Shown piece after piece: positions 1 to 4,371 of a DNA stretch of 7,146 nt. The first letter of the stretch is position 1. Every line of letters begins with the position of its first letter. Under the pieces are notes generated by a model that worked only from the letters and a program-made list of their open reading frames with translations, was not told the DNA's origin and did no database searches. A program made the position numbers and the translations under genes. The stretch comes from UBA11400 sp964473555 (GTDB taxonomy: Bacteria; Bacteroidota; Rhodothermia; Balneolales; HLUCCA01), in contig CAYYPL010000021.1 of NCBI GenBank assembly GCA_964473555.1, forward strand, positions 1 to 7,146, in the 5' to 3' direction.

Positions 1-42
1 GCCGCGATGCTGGCCGAGGTGGCCGGGACGGTCGACCGATGA
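1..42 (+). CDS. 3' end of an upstream gene (partial)
   Basis: Only the last 13 residues are present (AAMLAEVAGTVDR) before the TGA at 40-42. The frame is supported by its stop overlapping the next ATG as ATGA, the same arrangement found at every later junction in this cluster. The residues AAMLA and their 15 bases recur exactly at 1334-1348 inside the small gene at 1277-1432, so this tail may belong to another member of the same short alanine-rich gene family. No function can be assigned from 13 residues. Confidence 0.55.
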   Translation, partial: AAMLAEVAGTVDR

Positions 43-395
43 CCGCCCCCGAGCGCACCTACGCCGATGAGTACGCCGAGGTAATCGCCGGTCGGGTGGC
101 CGAGGTCGAGGCGGCCGAGCATCCGCACGACGCCGCGGCCGATTACGTCGCGGACGTGCTCGACGTCCGATACCTGGTCGACGCCGACGGGACCGTCCGC
201 GAGGTCACGCTAATCGTCACGGTCGGCGGCCCCTACGCCGAGGTGCGATGCTGGCTCGGATCGGACGGGGTCGAGGTCGAGGCCCGTGACGGCTCGGACC
301 GTGCGACCCGGTGGCAGTACGCGCCGGCCCTCGCGGCCGAGGCCGAGGTGCTGGCCGACGTGTTCGCGGATGACGTTCTGGCGGTGCGCCGATGA
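39..395 (+). CDS. Small acidic hypothetical protein, 118 aa
   Basis: The function is not recognised. The protein is 118 residues, strongly acidic and alanine/valine-rich. Residues 1-40 look helical (repeated Ala-Glu and Ala-Asp), and the middle looks like beta strands: a VDADG turn near 48-52, then a hydrophobic strand leading to GGPY at residues 63-66 and a tryptophan (RCW) shortly after. It ends in a second alanine-rich helix. Small phage proteins with a GGP turn between strands exist, but this is only a resemblance. The start is ATG 39, which overlaps the upstream stop; the ribosome site before it (GGGACGGTC) is weaker than those of the later genes. The stop at 393-395 overlaps the next ATG. 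It is the first complete gene of a six-gene, + strand, translationally coupled array. No signal peptide or membrane segment is visible. Confidence 0.75.
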   Translation: MTAPERTYADEYAEVIAGRVAEVEAAEHPHDAAADYVADVLDVRYLVDADGTVREVTLIVTVGGPYAEVRCWLGSDGVEVEARDGSDRATRWQYAPALAAEAEVLADVFADDVLAVRR

Positions 396-793
396 CCGCC
401 GCGACCGTCAACCGACCCCGCTACCTCGCGCATCGGGCGTACTACGCGGCCACCTACGCGGTCGGCCTCCGGGCGCTCCGGCTGGCCGTCCGGATGCTGC
501 CGTTGCACCGTGCGGCCGACCTGGCCGACCGGCTGGCCGCGGCCGAGCGTCGCGCGCTCGACCCGGACCGCTACGGCGTGACCTACGCCTACCGGCGTAC
601 CCGGTACGTCGGGCCGGACGGATGGCCGTTCACGGGATGCGCGGTCGGCGTCGACCGGTATGACGTCACATCGGACGCGGCCGCGGTGGCCGCGGTCGAG
701 CTGCGCCGCCGTGCTCGGGTCGCGCTGGCCCGCGCCGACCGTGCGATCGCGGTCGCGGACGGCCGACGTTGGTGGCGGGAGGTGGGCCGATGA
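392..793 (+). CDS. Basic hypothetical protein, 133 aa
   Basis: The function is not recognised. It is 133 residues and arginine-rich, in contrast to its acidic upstream neighbour. Residues 10-60 form an amphipathic tyrosine/arginine/alanine-rich stretch that would be helical. The centre (around 60-92) has several tyrosines and a PDGWPF segment followed by GCAVGVDRYDV, suggesting a small beta domain. The C-terminus is a second arginine/alanine helix ending in WWREVGR. The start is ATG 392 in an ATGA overlap with the previous stop, with GGCGGTG at 380-386 as ribosome site (one mismatch to the GGAGGTG used downstream). Its last codons contain GGGAGGTG (777-784), which is both the REV tail and the ribosome site of the next gene. 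The basic charge could suit nucleic-acid contact, but no DNA-binding motif is visible. Confidence 0.72.
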   Translation: MTAATVNRPRYLAHRAYYAATYAVGLRALRLAVRMLPLHRAADLADRLAAAERRALDPDRYGVTYAYRRTRYVGPDGWPFTGCAVGVDRYDVTSDAAAVAAVELRRRARVALARADRAIAVADGRRWWREVGR

Positions 794-966
794 TCGCCGA
801 CGGGGTTACGCCGGCTCGGGCCGCCTTAGCCCTACTGGCCGCCGGGCATCGCGACGCCGCCGCCGACGTGCTGGCCGCGGCCGCACGGATGCCCGCGGCC
901 ACGGTCGACCTGGTTCGGATGCCGGGTAACGCGCTGGCCGTCCGGGTGCGGGAGGTGACCCGATGA
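790..966 (+). CDS. Small alanine-rich hypothetical protein, 58 aa
   Basis: The function is not recognised. It is 58 residues, of which 18 are alanine, and is probably mostly helical. A GHRDAAADVLAAA segment (about residues 19-31) resembles HGDPDAAVAAMLA in the gene at 1277-1432, hinting at a shared helical unit. I chose ATG 790 over an upstream in-frame GTG at 769 because 790 overlaps the previous stop as ATGA and lies 7 bases after GGAGG (778-782), the same spacing as its neighbours. Leucine 13 is a TTA codon (826-828), the only in-frame TTA I found in the window. The C-terminus VREVTR is encoded by the ribosome site of the next gene. Confidence 0.68.
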   Translation: MIADGVTPARAALALLAAGHRDAAADVLAAAARMPAATVDLVRMPGNALAVRVREVTR

Positions 967-1280
967 TCGAGCGCGACCTAGCGCACCTCGGCGACGCGTT
1001 GCGCGCTATCCGCGACGGGTGGCCCGAGCTGGCCGTCGAGGCCGTCGAGGCGGCCGAGGGCGGCTACGCGGATACTGGCGCCTACCGGGAGCGGGCCGAG
1101 GCGGCCGTACTGCGGGCCGCCGATGCGGTCGAGGCCGGCGACCCCGGCGGTGCGGCGCTCGACGCCGCAGCCGCCGCGGTGCGCGCCTGGTGGGGCGCCG
1201 AGCTGGCCGACCGTGCCCGCTGGCGGTGGGAGCGGTCCCGCGCCTACGGTGAGGCCGCGGCTCGGGAGGTGACCCGATGA
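963..1280 (+). CDS. Alanine/glutamate-rich hypothetical protein, 105 aa
   Basis: The function is not recognised. It is 105 residues, almost entirely predicted helical, rich in alanine and acidic residues with a tryptophan/arginine-rich C-terminal third (WW, then RWRWERSR). The segment AVEAGDPGGAALDAAAAAV followed by WW aligns with AVEAGDVDAARAWCRSATAV followed by GW in the gene at 1429-1668. The two genes also share the 15 bases GTCGAGGCCGGCGAC, so they are probably paralogues from tandem duplication. The start is ATG 963, in ATGA overlap with the previous stop and 7 bases after GGAGG at 951-955. It ends in AAREVTR, written by the ribosome site of the following gene. No membrane segment, signal peptide or catalytic motif is visible. 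Confidence 0.72.
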   Translation: MIERDLAHLGDALRAIRDGWPELAVEAVEAAEGGYADTGAYRERAEAAVLRAADAVEAGDPGGAALDAAAAAVRAWWGAELADRARWRWERSRAYGEAAAREVTR

Positions 1281-1432
1281 CCGGCACCGAGCTGGCCGAC
1301 CTGGTCGCGCACGGCGACCCCGACGCCGCGGTAGCCGCGATGCTGGCCGGCCGCTGGCGGGTCGAGGTGCGCCCAGACGGCCGCACGGTCGCGGTACTGC
1401 CGACCGACCCGGCGGCCGAGGTGGCCCGATGA
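1277..1432 (+). CDS. Small hypothetical protein, 51 aa
   Basis: The function is not recognised. It is a 51-residue protein: a helical first half (TELADLVAHGDPDAAVAAML) and a probable beta hairpin (WRVEVRPDGRTVAVLP) with a PDG turn. It is below common ORF length cut-offs, but it is well supported. It starts with ATG 1277 on the previous stop, 7 bases after GGAGG (1265-1269), and its own TGA (1430-1432) overlaps the next ATG. It fills what would otherwise be a 150-base hole in a gapless array. The bases at 1334-1348 are identical to the first 15 bases of the window, which encode AAMLA in the upstream gene tail. Its tail (AAEVAR) is a variant of the REV tail and carries a GAGGTG ribosome site at 1418-1423. 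Confidence 0.7.
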   Translation: MTGTELADLVAHGDPDAAVAAMLAGRWRVEVRPDGRTVAVLPTDPAAEVAR

Positions 1433-1668
1433 TGCCGGCGGACGTCCTGGCCGCGGTCGGCCGTGGCGCGGACCCCGCCGCGCTGGCCGGCCCGATCCGG
1501 GCCGAGCTGGCCGACGCGCTGGCCCGAGCCGCCGCCGCAGTCGAGGCCGGCGACGTCGACGCGGCCCGAGCCTGGTGCCGGTCGGCCACCGCCGTCGCCG
1601 ACGGCTGGCACGTCGCGCTACTGCCCCGCGTCGCCGCGCTGGCCTGGTGCCGGGAGGTGGCCCCCTAG
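1429..1668 (+). CDS. Alanine-rich hypothetical protein, 79 aa; last gene of the array
   Basis: The function is not recognised. It is 79 residues, helical and alanine-rich, with three tryptophans and two cysteines in the second half (AWCRSA near 46, AWCREV near the end). Residues 34-54 are a likely paralogous match to the 105-residue protein at 963-1280, centred on AVEAGD. GADPAALAG near residue 13 echoes the GDPDAA motif of the preceding gene. Two adjacent ATG codons (1429, 1432) are possible starts; 1429 is preferred because it overlaps the previous stop and has GAGG 7 bases upstream. The gene ends with TAG at 1666-1668. It retains the GGGAGGTG ending, but no start codon follows, and a strong terminator begins 18 bases later. 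It therefore closes the operon. Confidence 0.72.
   Translation: MMPADVLAAVGRGADPAALAGPIRAELADALARAAAAVEAGDVDAARAWCRSATAVADGWHVALLPRVAALAWCREVAP
1652..1659 (+). promoter_or_regulatory. Orphan ribosome-site-like sequence without a following start
   Basis: GGGAGGTG lies here exactly as in the preceding junctions. At the position where ATGA should fall (1665-1668) the sequence is CTAG, so the stop is at the equivalent position but the start is lost or was never present. It still encodes the REV tail. It looks like a vestigial gene junction rather than a working ribosome site. Confidence 0.5.
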
Positions 1669-1686
1669 CTCCACCGCCGCACGGCC

Positions 1687-1725
1687 GACGGCCCCCGTAC
1701 CCGGCACCTCGGGACGGGGGCCGTC
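1687..1725 (+). terminator. Strong intrinsic terminator-like hairpin
   Basis: A perfect 12-bp inverted repeat (GACGGCCCCCGT at 1687-1698, complement at 1714-1725) is followed inward by one bulged A and a further 4-bp stem (CCCG at 1700-1703, CGGG at 1710-1713) closing a 6-base loop. It starts 18 bases after the last stop of the small-gene array. No U-run follows, which is common for GC-rich actinobacterial terminators. Because it is symmetrical it would also fold on the other strand, although no converging gene is visible. Confidence 0.85.
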
Positions 1726-1732
1726 CGTATGC

Positions 1733-1799
1733 CCGCCTAAGCGGCGCACCGTCCGCCTAGGCCCGGATACCCGCCGCCACCCGTCCGGCCGTTAGGCGG
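1733..1799. repeat. Three CCGCCTA(A/G) elements, two direct and one inverted
   Basis: CCGCCTAA is at 1733-1740, CCGCCTAG at 1753-1760 (start-to-start 20 bases, about two helical turns), and the inverted TTAGGCGG at 1792-1799. The second copy overlaps an 8-bp palindrome GCCTAGGC (1755-1762). The heptamer CCGTCCG also recurs at 1721-1727, 1749-1755 and 1781-1787. The helical phasing suggests protein-binding sites, for instance for the small terminase subunit or a regulator, but this is inference. Confidence 0.45.
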
Positions 1800-1820
1800 C
1801 ATCCTGGCGCGCCGCCCCCG

Positions 1821-1834
1821 GCCGCGATCGCGGC
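1821..1834. repeat. 14-bp perfect palindrome
   Basis: GCCGCGATCGCGGC is fully self-complementary with no spacer. It lies just downstream of the three 8-mer elements, preceded by GGCGCGCC (1806-1813) and followed by the 10-bp palindrome at 1842-1851. It could be a binding site for a dimeric protein or part of a packaging site. GC-rich DNA makes chance palindromes more likely. Confidence 0.35.
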
Positions 1835-1841
1835 TCGACCA

Positions 1842-1851
1842 CTACCGGTAG
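1842..1851. repeat. 10-bp perfect palindrome
   Basis: CTACCGGTAG is self-complementary. It is the third palindrome within 46 bases (with 1806-1813 and 1821-1834), and it contains A and T unlike most of the surrounding sequence. No function can be assigned. Confidence 0.3.
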
Positions 1852-1911
1852 CGCCCCGGCCACCGGGCGGGCCGCCACCGTCGAGCTGCACCGCGACTAC
1901 GCCGGGCACCT

Positions 1912-2044
1912 ACCGGGCCACCCGCCCCCGCCCCGCACCCGCCCCCAAGGCCCCCGCCCGCACCGCACCGCACCCGCACCCCGGCCCCCGCCGCCACCCG
2001 CACCGACGTCCACACCGCACCGCCACCGCGCACCCGCACCGGCC
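1912..2044. repeat. C-rich, T-poor low-complexity tract
   Basis: There is no T on the + strand from 1912 to 2008 (97 bases), and only one (2009) up to 2044. In 1921-1980 I count 42 C, 11 G, 7 A and 0 T. The tract is built of imperfect CACCG/CACCCG units, clearest around 1958-1980. It does not behave as a gene: the open + frame through it has no ATG, GTG or TTG start. Strong strand asymmetry like this favours single-stranded structure. Confidence 0.6.
1921..1959 (-). other. G-quadruplex-forming motif on the - strand
   Basis: Seven runs of three or more C lie on the + strand (1921-1923, 1925-1929, 1931-1934, 1938-1940, 1942-1946, 1951-1955, 1957-1959), separated by 1 to 4 bases. The - strand therefore fits the G3+N1-7 quadruplex rule more than once over, and the + strand could form an i-motif. 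Whether it folds in vivo is unknown. Confidence 0.5.
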
Positions 2045-2175
2045 TCGGCCCCGGCCCGGCCTGGCCGCCACCCGCCACCGCGCAACCTCCCCCCGCCCCC
2101 CGGCCGCCCCCGCTAGCCGCAACCGCGACCGCAACCGATCACGACGCCCCCCAACCCTTGACCCGACCTTGACAC

Positions 2176-2199
2176 TTGCACGCTTGCGCAAGCACGCAA
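2176..2199. repeat. 24-bp interrupted palindrome, operator-like
   Basis: A 12-bp perfect palindrome GCTTGCGCAAGC (2182-2193) is flanked symmetrically by TTGC (2176-2179) and GCAA (2196-2199), leaving only two unpaired positions on each side. It lies immediately after TTGACA (2169-2174) and directly abuts the LexA-like box. This is the look of a dimeric repressor operator or two overlapping half-sites, but the bound protein is unknown. Confidence 0.45.
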
Positions 2200-2215
2200 C
2201 CGAACATCTGTTCGG
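2200..2215. promoter_or_regulatory. Candidate LexA (SOS) box
   Basis: CCGAACATCTGTTCGG has perfect 7-bp arms with a 2-base spacer and contains GAAC-N4-GTTC. It closely matches the SOS box of Gram-positive and actinobacterial LexA (core CGAAC-N4-GTTCG; mycobacterial form TCGAAC-N4-GTTCGA); only the outermost base pair differs. It sits about 150 bases upstream of the first terminase gene in non-coding DNA, where a LexA-type repressor could link late or neighbouring transcription to DNA damage. A phage repressor of similar specificity is an alternative. No convincing -10 element overlaps it. Confidence 0.5.
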
Positions 2216-2229
2216 GGTCGGGTGACCCC
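2214..2229 (+). repeat. Short hairpin next to the SOS-like box
   Basis: GGGGTC (2214-2219) and GACCCC (2224-2229) form a 6-bp stem with a GGGT loop, sharing its first two bases with the SOS-like palindrome. It could form only when that palindrome is not extruded. No U-run follows, so a terminator role is doubtful. Confidence 0.25.
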
Positions 2230-2296
2230 CTACCCCCCCACGGACCCGGGCGTCCCGACCCGTCAGTTCACCCCGCGCCACCCGTCCTTCCACCTG

Positions 2297-2302
2297 TAGG
2301 GT
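2297..2302 (+). promoter_or_regulatory. Possible -10 element for the terminase operon
   Basis: TAGGGT fits the actinobacterial TANNNT -10 pattern and would place transcription start about 60 bases before the GTG of the small terminase gene. No recognisable -35 lies 16 to 19 bases upstream. The transcript would begin with a small CCCCA/TGGGG hairpin (2304-2308 with 2316-2320). Weak call made mainly on position. Confidence 0.2.
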
Positions 2303-2356
2303 GCCCCAGTTTCGTTGGGGTGGACGGAATCGGGGCCGGGGGGCAGACTCGCGGGC

Positions 2357-2361
2357 GGAGG
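2357..2361 (+). promoter_or_regulatory. Ribosome binding site deciding the small terminase start
   Basis: GGAGG lies 5 bases before the GTG at 2367. It argues against the upstream in-frame GTG codons at 2301 (no ribosome site, and within the hairpin region) and 2361 (overlaps the GGAGG itself). Confidence 0.65.
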
Positions 2362-2366
2362 TGCTT

Positions 2367-2852
2367 GTGTCTGCAAAGAAGCCTGCTGCGAGGCGTCAGG
2401 GTCGGGCCACGAAGGATGTGGGCGTGGTGGTGGCGGAGCCGTTGACGCCTGCGCCGGACGTGTCGTGGCGTCCGGGGACGGTGGAGCGGTGGAACGACTT
2501 TTTTTCGTCGTCTGTTGCGAGCCAGGTAGACGTGTCGGATCGGGGGGCGTTGCGCAGGTTGTTCAAGTTGTATGACGAGCTGGACCGGTTGTGGGAGGCG
2601 GTGGAGGAGACGGGCCGGGTGGTGGAGGGGTCGACGGGGCAGCCGCGGCCGAATCCGCTGTTCAAGCAGATCGAGGCGTTTCAGGCTGAGGCCCGCCAGT
2701 TGGAGGACCGGTTCGGCCTGTCGCCGATGGCCCGGTTCCGGTTGGGGGTGCAGTTCGCGGATGCCCATGCCAGTTTGGACGCTCTGAATGAGCGGTTGCA
2801 GTCGCGGTCGTCGCAGTTCGATGATGAGGCGTGGGGGGCGTTGGATGACTAG
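2367..2852 (+). CDS. terS: Terminase small subunit, P27 family
   Basis: This is the DNA-recognition subunit of the packaging motor: it binds the phage packaging site and loads the large subunit. The product is 161 residues, usual for the P27 family (Terminase_4). A basic, probably disordered N-terminus (SAKKPAARRQGR) is followed by a long helical region. The family hallmarks are GSTGQPRPNPLF at residues 88-99 and, after a helix, FGLSPMARFRLG with GLSP at 117-120. The start is GTG 2367, chosen for the GGAGG 5 bases upstream; an extension to GTG 2301 would add a 22-residue low-complexity arginine/glycine stretch and is unlikely. It overlaps the large subunit gene by 8 bases. A run of seven T (2499-2505) encodes Phe-Phe and is conspicuous in this GC-rich DNA. 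Codons here favour G or T endings, unlike the C-ending small-gene cluster. Confidence 0.9.
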   Translation: MSAKKPAARRQGRATKDVGVVVAEPLTPAPDVSWRPGTVERWNDFFSSSVASQVDVSDRGALRRLFKLYDELDRLWEAVEETGRVVEGSTGQPRPNPLFKQIEAFQAEARQLEDRFGLSPMARFRLGVQFADAHASLDALNERLQSRSSQFDDEAWGALDD

Positions 2853-4371
2853 ACGCCGGTGGACTATCGGGGATGAGGTTGCCGACTGGATTGAGGTGTT
2901 CTGTGTGCATGGGCCGGGGGACATTCTCGGTCAGCCGGTCAAGCTGACGGATGACGAGCGGAAGTTCCTGAAGCGGGCCTACGAGGTTGATAAGGATGGG
3001 CAGCGGGTTGTGAGGCGTGCTGTCCGTGGGCTGCCGAAGGGGTCGCGGAAGACGGAGTTCGCGGCGTGGGTGGCGTTGGCGGAGATGGCCGGGCCGGTCA
3101 GGTTCTCGCATTGGGAGCAGACGGAGCGGGGCCGGCGGCCGCGGGGCAAGCGGCAGCACGATCCGTACATCGTCGCGGCAGCGTCGACCTACGAGCAGGC
3201 GGACCTGCTGTTCGCCGCCGCCCGAGCCTGCATCACCGAGGGGGTGCTGAAGGACTTCTTTGACTGTTTCGACCGGGAGATTCAGTTCAAGGACGGGCCG
3301 GGGGTGCTGGTGCGGGTGCCGGCGGTGGCCGGTGCGAACGACGGTCTGCGTCCGACGTTTTGCGTGTTTGACGAGACGCACGAGTGGACGGGCAGCAAGC
3401 AGCGGGTTCACCTGGTCCTTGAGAACGGACTGTCCAAGCGATCCGGCGCATGGTCCCTGTCGATCACGACGGCGGGGAATCCGAAGGTTGAGTCCGTCGC
3501 CCTGTCCCAGTACGAGTATGGGAAGAAGGTCACGTCCGGCGAGTTTGACGATTCTTCGCTTCTGTTCGATTGGCGGGAGGCGAAGACGAACCTTGACGAG
3601 CTGGCCGATGAGAAGATGCTGGCCGGCGCGGTCGCGGAGGCGAATCCGGAGCCTTGGAAGCGCCGAAATGACATTGCGATGCGGTTTCGTGAGATTCCGC
3701 TGCATGAGTTCGCCCGGTATCACCTGAACATGTGGGCTGAGCCGGACGACGAGCGGTGGCTGCCGCCCGGCATGTGGGAGACGCTACAGACCGGACAGCA
3801 GATTGCCGACGGAACGCCTATCGTGCTTGGGTTTGACGGGTCGTATTCGGGGGACTCGACGGCGCTGGTGGCCGCGACGGTGGGCGAGCGGCCGCACCTG
3901 TTCGTGCTGGGGCTGTGGGAGCATCCGGGCGGGAACGTCCCGTGGACGGTGGATCACGACGACGTCGAGCGGACCGTCATGGACGCCTTCCGACGGTTCA
4001 AAGTGCTTGAGATGTCCGCAGACCCGCCCTACTGGTCGCAGCAGTTGCAACGGTGGGCCGAGCTATATGGCGACGACGTGGTGCTGGCGTTCAACACGGC
4101 CGTCAGGAAGCGGATGGCGGACGCCTGTTCGTCGTTCTACCAGGCGGTCGTTTCGGACGGGCTGACACACGACGGGCATCCGGGGCTGGCACGGCATGTG
4201 GACAACGCTGTGCTGAAGGAAACGGCGCAGGGTGCCTACATCGTGAAGGAAGACAAGGCGTCGCCCCGTAAGATTGACGCTGCTATCGCCGCCGTCATCG
4301 CCTACAACCGTGCCGCTTGGCATCAGATGAATCCGAAGACCGTCGTTCGAGCCGGAGTGCTGTTCGTATGA
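2845..4371 (+). CDS. terL: Terminase large subunit (ATPase and nuclease)
   Basis: The motor and endonuclease of DNA packaging, docking on the portal. It is 508 residues, a normal length. The N-terminal ATPase has a deviant Walker A GLPKGSRKT (residues 62-70), a Walker B with CVFDE (173-177; D176, E177 presumed catalytic), and a coupling motif LSITTAG after it. The C-terminal RNase H-like nuclease shows its acidic residues at D331 (GFDGSYSGDS), D393 (SADPPYW) and D478 (KIDAAIAAVIAYNRA). The start is ATG 2845, overlapping the small subunit stop by 8 bases and preceded by a G-rich ribosome site; an upstream in-frame ATG at 2788 would add 19 arginine-rich residues inside the small subunit gene and is rejected. 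The stop overlaps the next ATG as ATGA. All key residues are present, so the enzyme looks intact. Confidence 0.95.
   Translation: MTRRRWTIGDEVADWIEVFCVHGPGDILGQPVKLTDDERKFLKRAYEVDKDGQRVVRRAVRGLPKGSRKTEFAAWVALAEMAGPVRFSHWEQTERGRRPRGKRQHDPYIVAAASTYEQADLLFAAARACITEGVLKDFFDCFDREIQFKDGPGVLVRVPAVAGANDGLRPTFCVFDETHEWTGSKQRVHLVLENGLSKRSGAWSLSITTAGNPKVESVALSQYEYGKKVTSGEFDDSSLLFDWREAKTNLDELADEKMLAGAVAEANPEPWKRRNDIAMRFREIPLHEFARYHLNMWAEPDDERWLPPGMWETLQTGQQIADGTPIVLGFDGSYSGDSTALVAATVGERPHLFVLGLWEHPGGNVPWTVDHDDVERTVMDAFRRFKVLEMSADPPYWSQQLQRWAELYGDDVVLAFNTAVRKRMADACSSFYQAVVSDGLTHDGHPGLARHVDNAVLKETAQGAYIVKEDKASPRKIDAAIAAVIAYNRAAWHQMNPKTVVRAGVLFV

Larger units (their letters stand above)
1669..2366. other. 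Long intergenic region, candidate packaging/late-control region
   Basis: About 700 bases without a convincing gene in any frame. From left to right it contains the terminator, three CCGCCTA(A/G) elements, an AscI-type GGCGCGCC palindrome (1806-1813), palindromes at 1821-1834 and 1842-1851, a C-rich T-poor tract, short direct repeats (CGCAACCG twice at about 2119-2138), two TTGAC hexamers, a 24-bp interrupted palindrome, a LexA-like box, two short hairpins, and the leader of the terminase operon. In cos-type phages of this gene order the cohesive end site lies just upstream of the small terminase gene, so this is the natural place for it. The exact cut site cannot be identified from sequence alone. 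Confidence 0.55.

Noticed and set aside
1796..2116. Proline/arginine-rich open frame on the + strand, ending at TAG 2114-2116
   Set aside because: It is open for about 106 codons but has no ATG, GTG or TTG start. It exists because the tract has almost no T and so cannot form stops.
2169..2174. TTGACA as a -35 promoter element
   Set aside because: It is a perfect hexamer, but no TANNNT-like -10 lies 16 to 19 bases downstream, where the interrupted palindrome sits. It is mentioned only as context.
1842..2293. Overlapping - strand frames of 62 to 127 codons in the intergenic region
   Set aside because: The Gly/Arg/Ala low-complexity translations come from the C-rich tract; several frames are open at once and none shows a domain.
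2301..2366. Upstream GTG starts (2301, 2361) for the small terminase subunit
   Set aside because: They would add a low-complexity arginine/glycine extension. The only good ribosome site, GGAGG at 2357-2361, fits GTG 2367.
2662..3723. Long open frame on the - strand (353 codons) opposite the large terminase gene
   Set aside because: It is a shadow of GC-rich coding DNA. The + strand carries all terminase motifs, while the - translation is Arg/Pro/His-rich with no recognisable domain.
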